Assembly: GCA_009746045.1 (NCBI GenBank)
Contig: RPFO01000819.1
Span: 1,251,108-1,315,107, forward strand
Direction of reading: 5' to 3'
Origin: Mesostigma viride
Lineage: Eukaryota; Streptophyta; Mesostigmatophyceae; Mesostigmatales; Mesostigmataceae
DNA length: 64,000 nucleotides
In this document: in pieces, positions 15,001 to 27,000 of the stretch
Layout: every line of letters starts with the position of its first letter
Numbering within the stretch: the stretch's first letter is position 1
Position numbers and translations under genes: made by a program
Notes under the pieces: model-generated
What the model saw: the letters and a program-made list of their open reading frames with translations, nothing else
Told to the model about the DNA's origin: nothing
Database searches by the model: none

Positions 15001-18000
15001 GCGTGGCATCCGTAGCGAGATGTCACGCGCAAGGGCATGGGCAACAGGTAGCGTCGAGCGTGGCGTGGCATCCGTAGCGAGATGTCACGCGCAAGGGCAT
15101 GGGCAACAGGTAGCGTCGAGCGTGGCGTGGCATCCGTAGCGAGATGTCACGCGCAAGGGCATGGGCAACAGGTAGCGTCGAGCGTGGCGTGGCATCCGTA
15201 GCGAGATGTCACGCGCAAGGGCATGGGCAACAGGTAGCATCGAGCGTGGCGTGGCATCCGTAGCGAGATGTCAATCGCAAGGGCATGGGCAACAGGTAGC
15301 ATCGAGCGTGGCGTGGCATCCGTAGCGAGATGTCAATCGCAAGGGCATGTGTGTAGTGGCACGGTGAGTGGGAAGGGAACGAATGGTACAAGGGTGGCAG
15401 GGAACGCCATGATGCATGTTCCGCCGGAAAAGCATGGGTCGTTACGCGACAAACGTAAGGACAGGTTCGTGAGGTATCCAAGGCAAACAGGAGACGTGTG
15501 GAGAGGCCAGGCGCTAAGCCGAGCCAAGATGGGCCTTGCAGCCTCAAAGCGCCTATAGGCAACACTCAACAATCTTTGCTCCACAGGCGAGGGAACAAGC
15601 AACTGTGCAGGTCTGCCCCCAGCAGCGCCCCTACTGTACTTGTCAGGCATCCTTATCCGTACCCCGATGGCCACCAGCAGCTCATGCCGCGTCAGCACCT
15701 CCCCTTCCTCATCCTCGCTGTCCACCCGCCCCTTGCCCTCCACAAGTTCCGCGCCCGCACTGTCATCGGCCGCTGGTTTCCGCGCAGCCGCACTGGCCAC
15801 GCCGGGTGCGCTGCTGGTGGCCGCGCCCACCGCATGCCGGCTGACAGCCTCCCTCAGCTGCTCCAGCTCCTCGAGGATGTCGGCGTGCTCCAGCGCCAGC
15901 TCCATGCGCGCCGCCTCCGCGGCGTCCGCGCGCTGCTTCTCCTGCAGGTGTGGGCGCATGCGTGACAAGGGCACGAAACCAGAAGGGGCGACGGAGTACA
16001 AGGGGCGACGGAGTACAAGGGGCGACGGAGTACAAGGGGCGACGGAGTACAAGGGGCGACGGAGTACAAGGGGCGACGGAGTACAAGGGGCGACGGAGTA
16101 CAAGGGGCGACGGAGTACAAGGGGCGACGGAGTACAAGGGGCGACGGAGTACAAGGGGCGACGGAGTACAAGGGGCGACGGAGTACAAGGGGCGACGGAG
16201 TACAAGGGGCGACGGAGTACAAGGGGCGACGGAGTACAAGGGGCGACGGAGTACAAGGGGCGACGGAGTACAAGGGGCGACGGAGTACAAGGGGCGACGG
16301 AGTACAAGGGGCGACGGAGTACAAGGGGCGACGGAGTACAAGGGGCGACGGAGTACAAGGGGCGACGGAGTACAAGGGGCGACGGAGTACAAGGGGCGAC
16401 GGAGTACAAGGGGCGACGGAGTACAAGGGGCGACGGAGTACAAGGGGCGACGGAGTACAAGGGGCGACGGAGTACAAGGGGCGACGGAGTACAAGGGGCG
16501 ACGGAGTACAAGGGGCGACGGAGTACAAGGGGCGACGGAGTACAAGGGGCGACGGAGTACAAGGGGCGACGGAGTACAAGGGGCGACGGAGTACAAGGGG
16601 CGACGGAGTACAAGGGGCGACGGAGTACAAGGGGCGACGGAGTACAAGGGGCGACGGAGTACAAGGGGCGACGGAGTACAAGGGGCGACGGAGTACAAGG
16701 GGCGACGGACCAGAAGGGGCGACGGAGTACAAGGGGCGACGGAGTACAAGGGGCGACGGAGTACAAGGGGCGACGGAGTACAAGGGGCGACGGAGTACAA
16801 GGGGCGACGGAGTACAAGGGGCGACGGAGTACAAGGGGCGACGGAGTACAAGGGGCGACGGAGTACAAGGGGCGACGGAGTACAAGGGGCGACGGAGTAC
16901 AAGGGGCGACGGAGTACAAGGGGCGACGGAGTACAAGGGGCGACGGAGTACAAGGGGCGACGGAGTACAAGGGGCGACGGAGTACAAGGGGCGACGGAGT
17001 ACAAGGGGCGACGGAGTACAAGGGGCGACGGAGTACAAGGGGCGACGGAGTACAAGGGGCGACGGAGTACAAGGGGCGACGGAGTACAAGGGGCGACGGA
17101 GTACAAGGGGCGACGGACCAGAAGGGGCGACGGAGTACAAGGGGCGACGGAGTACAAGGGGCGACGGAGTACAAGGGGCGACGGAGTACAAGGGGCGACG
17201 GAGTACAAGGGGCGACGGAGTACAAGGGGCGACGGAGTACAAGGGGCGACGGAGTACAAGGGGCGACGGAGTACAAGGGGCGACGGAGTACAAGGGGCGA
17301 CGGAGTACAAGGGGCGACGGAGTACAAGGGGCGACGGAGTACAAGGGGCGACGGAGTACAAGGGGCGACGGAGTACAAGGGGCGACGGAGTACAAGGGGC
17401 GACGGAGTACAAGGGGCGACGGAGTACAAGGGGCGACGGAGTACAAGGGGCGACGGAGTACAAGGGGCGACGGAGTACAAGGGGCGACGGAGTACAAGGG
17501 GCGACGGAGTACAAGGGGCGACGGAGTACAAGGGGCGACGGAGTACAAGGGGCGACGGAGTACAAGGGGCGACGGAGTACAAGGGGCGACGGAGTACAAG
17601 GGGCGACGGAGTACAAGGGGCGACGGAGTACAAGGGGCGACGGAGTACAAGGGGCGACGGAGTACAAGGGGCGACGGAGTACAAGGGGCGACGGAGTACA
17701 AGGGGCGACGGAGTACAAGGGGCGACGGAGTACAAGGGGCGACGGAGTACAAGGGGCGACGGAGTACAAGGGGCGACGGAGTACAAGGGGCGACGGAGTA
17801 CAAGGGGCGACGGAGTACAAGGGGCGACGGAGTACAAGGGGCGACGGAGTACAAGGGGCGACGGAGTACAAGGGGCGACGGAGTACAAGGGGCGACGGAG
17901 TACAAGGGGCGACGGAGTACAAGGGGCGACGGAGTACAAGGGGCGACGGAGTACAAGGGGCGACGGAGTACAAGGGGCGACGGAGTACAAGGGGCGACGG

Positions 18001-21000
18001 AGTACAAGGGGCGACGGAGTACAAGGGGCGACGGAGTACAAGGGGCGACGGAGTACAAGGGGCGACGGAGTACAAGGGGCGACGGAGTACAAGGGGCGAC
18101 GGAGTACAAGGGGCGACGGAGTACAAGGGGCGACGGAGTACAAGGGGCGACGGAGTACAAGGGGCGACGGAGTACAAGGGGCGACGGAGTACAAGGGGCG
18201 ACGGAGTACAAGGGGCGACGGAGTACAAGGGGCGACGGAGTACAAGGGGCGACGGAGTACAAGGGGCGACGGAGTACAAGGGGCGACGGAGTACAAGGGG
18301 CGACGGAGTACAAGGGGCGACGGAGTACAAGGGGCGACGGAGTACAAGGGGCGACGGAGTACAAGGGGCGACGGAGTACAAGGGGCGACGGAGTACAAGG
18401 GGCGACGGAGTACAAGGGGCGACGGAGTACAAGGGGCGACGGAGTACAAGGGGCGACGGAGTACAAGGGGCGACGGAGTACAAGGGGCGACGGAGTACAA
18501 GGGGCGACGGAGTACAAGGGGCGACGGAGTACAAGGGGCGACGGAGTACAAGGGGCGACGGAGTACAAGGGGCGACGGAGTACAAGGGGCGACGGAGTAC
18601 AAGGGGCGACGGAGTACAAGGGGCGACGGAGTACAAGGGGCGACGGAGTACAAGGGGCGACGGAGTACAAGGGGCGACGGAGTACAAGGGGCGACGGAGT
18701 ACAAGGGGCGACGGAGTACAAGGGGCGACGGAGTACAAGGGGCGACGGAGTACAAGGGGCGACGGAGTACAAGGGGCGACGGAGTACAAGGGGCGACGGA
18801 GTACAAGGGGCGACGGAGTACAAGGGGCGACGGAGTACAAGGGGCGACGGAGTACAAGGGGCGACGGAGTACAAGGGGCGACGGAGTACAAGGGGCGACG
18901 GAGTACAAGGGGCGACGGAGTACAAGGGGCGACGGAGTACAAGGGGCGACGGAGTACAAGGGGCGACGGAGTACAAGGGGCGACGGAGTACAAGGGGCGA
19001 CGGAGTACAAGGGGCGACGGAGTACAAGGGGCGACGGAGTACAAGGGGCGACGGAGTACAAGGGGCGACGGAGTACAAGGGGCGACGGAGTACAAGGGGC
19101 GACGGAGTACAAGGGGCGACGGAGTACAAGGGGCGACGGAGTACAAGGGGCGACGGAGTACAAGGGGCGACGGAGTACAAGGGGCGACGGAGTACAAGGG
19201 GCGACGGAGTACAAGGGGCGACGGAGTACAAGGGGCGACGGAGTACAAGGGGCGACGGAGTACAAGGGGCGACGGAGTACAAGGGGCGACGGAGTACAAG
19301 GGGCGACGGAGTACAAGGGGCGACGGAGTACAAGGGGCGACGGAGTACAAGGGGCGACGGAGTACAAGGGGCGACGGAGTACAAGGGGCGACGGAGTACA
19401 AGGGGCGACGGAGTACAAGGGGCGACGGAGTACAAGGGGCGACGGAGTACAAGGGGCGACGGAGTACAAGGGGCGACGGAGTACAAGGGGCGACGGAGTA
19501 CAAGGGGCGACGGAGTACAAGGGGCGACGGAGTACAAGGGGCGACGGAGTACAAGGGGCGACGGAGTACAAGGGGCGACGGAGTACAAGGGGCGACGGAG
19601 TACAAGGGGCGACGGAGTACAAGGGGCGACGGAGTACAAGGGGCGACGGAGTACAAGGGGCGACGGAGTACAAGGGGCGACGGAGTACAAGGGGCGACGG
19701 AGTACAAGGGGCGACGGAGTACAAGGGGCGACGGAGTACAAGGGGCGACGGAGTACAAGGGGCGACGGAGTACAAGGGGCGACGGAGTACAAGGGGCGAC
19801 GGAGTACAAGGGGCGACGGAGTACAAGGGGCGACGGAGTACAAGGGGCGACGGAGTACAAGGGGCGACGGAGTACAAGGGGCGACGGAGTACAAGGGGCG
19901 ACGGAGTACAAGGGGCGACGGAGTACAAGGGGCGACGGAGTACAAGGGGCGACGGAGTACAAGGGGCGACGGAGTACAAGGGGCGACGGAGTACAAGGGG
20001 CGACGGAGTACAAGGGGCGACGGAGTACAAGGGGCGACGGAGTACAAGGGGCGACGGAGTACAAGGGGCGACGGAGTACAAGGGGCGACGGAGTACAAGG
20101 GGCGACGGAGTACAAGGGGCGACGGAGTACAAGGGGCGACGGAGTACAAGGGGCGACGGAGTACAAGGGGCGACGGAGTACAAGGGGCGACGGAGTACAA
20201 GGGGCGACGGAGTACAAGGGGCGACGGAGTACAAGGGGCGACGGAGTACAAGGGGCGACGGAGTACAAGGGGCGACGGAGTACAAGGGGCGACGGAGTAC
20301 AAGGGGCGACGGAGTACAAGGGGCGACGGAGTACAAGGGGCGACGGAGTACAAGGGGCGACGGAGTACAAGGGGCGACGGAGTACAAGGGGCGACGGAGT
20401 ACAAGGGGCGACGGAGTACAAGGGGCGACGGAGTACAAGGGGCGACGGAGTACAAGGGGCGACGGAGTACAAGGGGCGACGGAGTACAAGGGGCGACGGA
20501 GTACAAGGGGCGACGGAGTACAAGGGGCGACGGAGTACAAGGGGCGACGGAGTACAAGGGGCGACGGAGTACAAGGGGCGACGGAGTACAAGGGGCGACG
20601 GAGTACAAGGGGCGACGGAGTACAAGGGGCGACGGAGTACAAGGGGCGACGGAGTACAAGGGGCGACGGAGTACAAGGGGCGACGGAGTACAAGGGGCGA
20701 CGGAGTACAAGGGGCGACGGAGTACAAGGGGCGACGGAGTACAAGGGGCGACGGAGTACAAGGGGCGACGGAGTACAAGGGGCGACGGAGTACAAGGGGC
20801 GACGGAGTACAAGGGGCGACGGAGTACAAGGGGCGACGGAGTACAAGGGGCGACGGAGTACAAGGGGCGACGGAGTACAAGGGGCGACGGAGTACAAGGG
20901 GCGACGGAGTACAAGGGGCGACGGAGTACAAGGGGCGACGGAGTACAAGGGGCGACGGAGTACAAGGGGCGACGGAGTACAAGGGGCGACGGAGTACAAG

Positions 21001-24000
21001 GGGCGACGGAGTACAAGGGGCGACGGAGTACAAGGGGCGACGGAGTACAAGGGGCGACGGAGTACAAGGGGCGACGGAGTACAAGGGGCGACGGAGTACA
21101 AGGGGCGACGGAGTACAAGGGGCGACGGAGTACAAGGGGCGACGGAGTACAAGGGGCGACGGAGTACAAGGGGCGACGGAGTACAAGGGGCGACGGAGTA
21201 CAAGGGGCGACGGAGTACAAGGGGCGACGGAGTACAAGGGGCGACGGAGTACAAGGGGCGACGGAGTACAAGGGGCGACGGAGTACAAGGGGCGACGGAG
21301 TACAAGGGGCGACGGAGTACAAGGGGCGACGGAGTACAAGGGGCGACGGAGTACAAGGGGCGACGGAGTACAAGGGGCGACGGAGTACAAGGGGCGACGG
21401 AGTACAAGGGGCGACGGAGTACAAGGGGCGACGGAGTACAAGGGGCGACGGAGTACAAGGGGCGACGGAGTACAAGGGGCGACGGAGTACAAGGGGCGAC
21501 GGAGTACAAGGGGCGACGGAGTACAAGGGGCGACGGAGTACAAGGGGCGACGGAGTACAAGGGGCGACGGAGTACAAGGGGCGACGGAGTACAAGGGGCG
21601 ACGGAGTACAAGGGGCGACGGAGTACAAGGGGCGACGGAGTACAAGGGGCGACGGAGTACAAGGGGCGACGGAGTACAAGGGGCGACGGAGTACAAGGGG
21701 CGACGGAGTACAAGGGGCGACGGAGTACAAGGGGCGACGGAGTACAAGGGGCGACGGAGTACAAGGGGCACGACGAGGGAACACGCATACCACACACACA
21801 GCATGCACACGTAGGCATGCAGGCCCATCGTGAGGGCATGCCACCAGGCACACAGGGAGGGCACGGGGGCTGTAAGAGTGAATGACTTCGTTGCGTGGCC
21901 GTGTCGGACAATTATTGCATGTTCTATCCTCTTCTTGGCATCATTCACCTCTGGCCCATATGCTGGCCACATGCAGGCCACCCCCACGTGGCCAGCAATG
22001 CCTTGGCCCAGGCCCTTGCTTGGCCCTTTATACTCCAAGGCCCTTTACACTCGAAGATTACCTGCACCCAGCTACCATGGCCGCCCCCTCCCTCGTCCTC
22101 ACCTGCTTGAGCAGCGAACGCAGGTCCTCCACGGCCAGGTCGCGCCTGGTCTGCAGGCTGGTGGTCGATGCCTCGGCCTTGGCCAGCGCGTCTTGTAGCA
22201 CCGCCACCTGCGCGCGCAGATCGCCTGCCTCCTCCTGCACGCGCTGCAGCTCGGCCTCCGCTGAGGTGGGTGGGGGTGGGGGGGGGGGGCGGGGGGCGGG
22301 AAGCGGGGGAGGAAGAAGAGGTAAGTGGAGCACAGGCAAGGCAGATCGAGCATGATAGGGTGAGCGTGTGAGGTGCTGCGCTTGCGCACCAAGGCAGGTC
22401 ATGAGGAGTCGGTGAGCAACTGGCGAGACAACCAGGCCCAACGTACCTAAACCGACCATGCTGTCAGGTATCGCCGACAAGCCAGGCGAGGGTGGGTGCC
22501 ATAATGGGGCGGTGGACGAGCCAGAGGGAACCGATAGCCTCCCTCGCGTTCTTCCCATCCCTAACTTTCTAGGTGGCTGAATGGGATTAAGGGGGGGGGG
22601 GGGAATCAGGAGATGAGTGCGCCTGACGTCCCTTCAAGGCCAGCGGCCATGTGTGCAGGCTACTCTTATAGCGTCCATACCTGCTGCGCGTCCGTCAGCA
22701 TCCCCCTGCGCCACGCTGCGTGCATCCTCCAGAGCGGCCGCCAGCGCCTTGTTCTCGCTGGCCGACTCGTCCGAGGAGGCGCGCAGCCGCCGTTCCAGGG
22801 TGACCACCTGAGGCGCCAAGCGACGTGAGCAGGCACGAGCGAGCGCAAAAAGACACGTACACACACAGGGATGCAGTGCCACAGGGAGGTCAGGGAGAAA
22901 GGAGGTATGAACGGGGAGCGATCTAAGACAGAAGCCACTACATGCAGATCAAACGAAGCATATTCAGAGGCGGATCTTAGAGCGGGCAGCCGATGAGCCA
23001 GGTCGGGCTGCAGGCAGCAAGAGCGGCCGCGTAGGGCGAACATGCTATCAAGAGTTTATCTTGCGCTTGTGATACCTAGTGCGCGCACACACGGAGCCAA
23101 AAGCCAGTGGGACAAGGAACACCATCAGGCCGGCATCGCTTCACCACGCTGGCCCAAACAGGCCCAACCCCTAACCCAACAAGCAGGAGCAAGCGTGCAA
23201 AGCAGGCAACCACACATTCACAGTGTTACCACTTCCTATGGTACCACGTTACTAGCGGCAAGCAGGTTCACATGCCTCGCGTCGCAGGCGGGAGGACTCT
23301 GTGGCCTCAGTCGCGCGCGCCTCCTCCAACTGCCGCACGGCCGCCAGGTGACGCGATCGCTGCTCGGCCGCCTCTGCCTCCTGCGCCGCCAGCTGTCTCA
23401 TCAGGGACACCACGTCCTCGCGCAGCTTGGTCACCTCCTCCTGCCCGCGCGCGGTTGCTTGCCGACCCGAGGCATTGCCACCACCGCCACTGCTGCGGCT
23501 GCTGGTGTGGCTGCGGTCGCGGCTCACCTCCAACTTCTCCGTCAACAGCTGTGAGGGTCACCATATGCCCAGTGGGAAGAGGGAAAGGGGGAAAAGAGTG
23601 CATGATGATGAGTGCGTGATGGTGAGTGTGCGATGACCGGGGTAGAAAGCAGAGTCGCCATACGGATGGCATACATGGGTGCATGCTTGTGAACAAAACA
23701 TTATCCTCCGCGTGGCAGATCTTCTTCAGTACAGAAATGGCAAAAGAGGGATCTAGAACGGGATCTAGACCCCCCATACAACAACGTATTGGAACTTCCA
23801 GCCACCTCGTCCGCTGCGACATGGAAAAGATAACCACCGCAGATGATGCGTGGGCACGTGTGTGGCATGAGGCAGACACACACAAGCAAGGCATGCAGCA
23901 GGTGATGCGTGGGCACGTGTGTGGCATGAGGCAGACACACACAAGCAAGGCATGCAGCAGGTGATGCGTGGGCACGTGTGTGGCATGAGGCAGACACACA

Positions 24001-27000
24001 CAAGCAAGGCATGCAGCAGGTGATGCGTGGGCACGTGTGTGGCATGAGGCAGACACACACAAGCAAGGCATGCAGCAGATGATGCATGGGCACGTGTGTG
24101 GCATGAGGCAGACACACACAAGCAAGGCATGCAGCAGATGATGCGTGGGCACGTGTGTGGCATGAGGCAGACACACACAAGCAAGGCATGCAGCAGGTGA
24201 TGGGGATGGATCACCTGGGCATATCTGTGTCTGGTGCGGGCGTGCTATTTATGTGCACGATTCTCCACCTGCCGTGGCTTCCCCCCCTCACCTGCCTCTA
24301 GCCATGCCTACTAACCCCCATTCCCTCCCCCCCCCCCCCCCCCCTCACCTCCAGCTCCGTCTCCATCTGCCGGCACGCAAACTCCTTGTCCTCGAGCGCC
24401 TTCTTGGTCGTCGCCAGCTCCTCCCTCATGGCCGCCACACCCACCAGCTCCTTCTCGGCAGCCACCAGCTTGGCCGCCAGCGCCTGCTGCTCCCCTAGCG
24501 CCGATGCCAGCCGCCGCTGCGCCTCGTCGAGCTCCGCCTGCAGCACGGCGGGGTCCACCCCGATGCTCGCGCGCAGCTGGGCCAGCTGCCCCTCGGTTGT
24601 GCTCACCGTCTGGGGGTGGGGGTGGGGGGAGGTGGCAAGGAGGGGTCATGGAGGGGGAGGGGAGGACCATGGGACAACGGGCGAGAGGATGCAAGCAATC
24701 AGCGTTGGGGTTGAGGCAACCGTTCACGTGGGGTTCCATGCCTTGAATGATGGAAACAGCAGCGACCTCACTTGGTCGTGGAGGACGGAAGCAGCAGGGA
24801 CAGCATGCATGCAACACCACACAAATCCCTGCTAATATGGCCACGCCCTTTCTGACGCTCCAGGAACAGCATGACACTGCCCAGGAAAATTCTCCTCAAA
24901 TCCTTCAGCCAACGTCACAAACCCTGATCGCAAATCATCTACCACCAACAGGGTGAACTGCAGAGGGAGAAGGTCTGTGCAAACAGGCAGTTGGGAAAAC
25001 ACCCAGGAAACTATCGGTTCCGTTGCTAGGGGTTCCCTTGCTCGTGCTTGAGGTGCCAAGTATCCACGCTCATCTCATACAAGATTGTGATAGCTAGTCA
25101 TGCTACTGCTTTTTCTAGCTATAGCATGACGATGCACACGTGCACGTGCGCGCCGCCACCCACCCGCAGCGCCTCCTTGAGCGCCTCCTCCAGGCTCTCC
25201 CCGTGCGTCTCTGCTTGCATCCGCTTCATCTCGGCCGCCTCCAGCCGCAGCCACAGGTCCTTAGTGGACGGCTGCGAGGCCGACAGTGACGCGATCGACT
25301 CGCGCGCCTGCGACCGCCGCTGCTCCCGCGCAAGCTCCTCCTCGGCCGCGTGCAGCCGGCTGGCATACCGCCTGGGGGGGGGGGGATATGGGGGGGAGGG
25401 ACGCAGCAAAGAGACCGAGCATGAGAACAGAATAAAAGTCGTGGTTTCATTCATCTTTTGAACGCTCACCTGCTGTCTTAGCACAACATAGACACTTAGT
25501 TCTGCCGGCTTATCTCCGGAACGTTGCCTTTTTCGGAACCAGGGGAAGTGAGAGCTGAGAGGCCTTGTCATGAGAGCAGAGATAACAACCATGCTCTGGC
25601 CCATGTGCGTCCTCATGCAGCTGTGGTCTGACCATGCACAGCGAGTCAATCCAGGACGCTTTGAACAAGAAACTGGAGAGACAGGAAAGAGAGACAAAGC
25701 GTCGCATCAAATGATGCAGCATCCCGCCGCTTGGTGCGTGCAACAGCATGACCAGGCTCATTGCTGCGAGCTGGAAGTCAAAGAAAATAAACGTGCACAG
25801 TGCGCGTGTCATCATAGTCATGGAACCGCACCTGCCCTTGCCAACGGCCTCCTGCACCCATTCGGCCAGCGCGAGCAGCATATCCTCCCCGCCCGCCTTG
25901 CCCTGTCGCGCACCCGCCGCCCCGCTCAGGTACTCCTGCACCCAGCTGCGCAGCGCCTCGGCCACCAGGCTCTCCTCGCTCATCTGCGGGTCATGCACGC
26001 GCGACGCACGCTCGCCGCCCTGCAGTCGTGGGCACGCTCGCAGACGCCCAGGCATGCAGGCACGCAGGCAAACAGACGCGCGGGCACATGAGAGGGGAGC
26101 ACACGGGGGAGAGCGGAACGAGGTTTACAACAATACATCATAAACCCTGCCCCTCCCGGTATGATGTATGGCCAGTGCAACATACCACCATCATCAATGG
26201 AGCGGGCTTCCAATCACAGTGCACCCAGACCATACTGTTTATCACGCCATGCGCTATTCTGGCAAGGGATAGAGACACAAGAGCCGGTACAATAGCACAA
26301 AGTGAGCATGCAGCGTGCAATGTCCACCCACGGACCCATAGCCCCATGGAAGGGAGGGAGGAGGCGCACGTGTTTGCGCGGCTCACCTTCATGTGCGCCC
26401 ATCGCATCGAGTCGTGCATGGCCAGCCAGTCGATCACCAGTGACGGCACCTTCCACTCGTCCTCGTCCACCCCAGCACCCGCCCGGCCCCCCGCCCTGGA
26501 TAGGGTGTAGCGCGGGGCAGGCGTGGACCCAGCCGTGTCACTGCCGCTGCCGCTGCGCGCGCCAGGGCGGCCGCGGTCGGAGAGCGGCTTGGTGAGGCTC
26601 TCCAGCGCGGGCGAGTATGCGCGGCTCTCTTCCTGGTAAAAGGAAGACGAGGTGGGCAGCGCAGGGGGATGGGGAGCAAAGGGGGTGAGCTCATGGTGCG
26701 GTGGAACATTGCCATCGCAATGCCTGGGTGCAGCTAACTAGCCACCATTAAGTGGACATGGACAAGCATGGTTACTGATCGCCCTCACCGAGAGAAAGCT
26801 CCCACGGCAGCCACGACCTGGCAAGTCGATCAAGATAAGTGCCACCCCTGGTCTTGGCGCTGTAGGACAGCAACCTGAATCCTGGCTCCCATACCTAGCC
26901 CATATATGTTCATGCGCATGCGTCAAACTTCATGTCTGTCTGTATACTTTCATGCCAGCGTATTCGGGGGGAGCATGTACGGTCTAGAGACGTTTCCCCT

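Noticed and set aside
13238-15345. CRISPR-like arrays (58- and 62-bp repeats)
   Set aside because: Repeats are contiguous without spacers, and the context is a spliced nuclear gene.
15333-22038. Several ~2,000-residue reading frames on both strands across the 17-bp array
   Set aside because: They arise because the 17-bp unit has no stop in any phase. The array lies between two exons whose splice sites and phases join correctly, so it is intron.
23840-24200. Cys/His-rich ORFs across the 59-bp repeat
   Set aside because: Intronic repeat read in open frames; no start context or domain.
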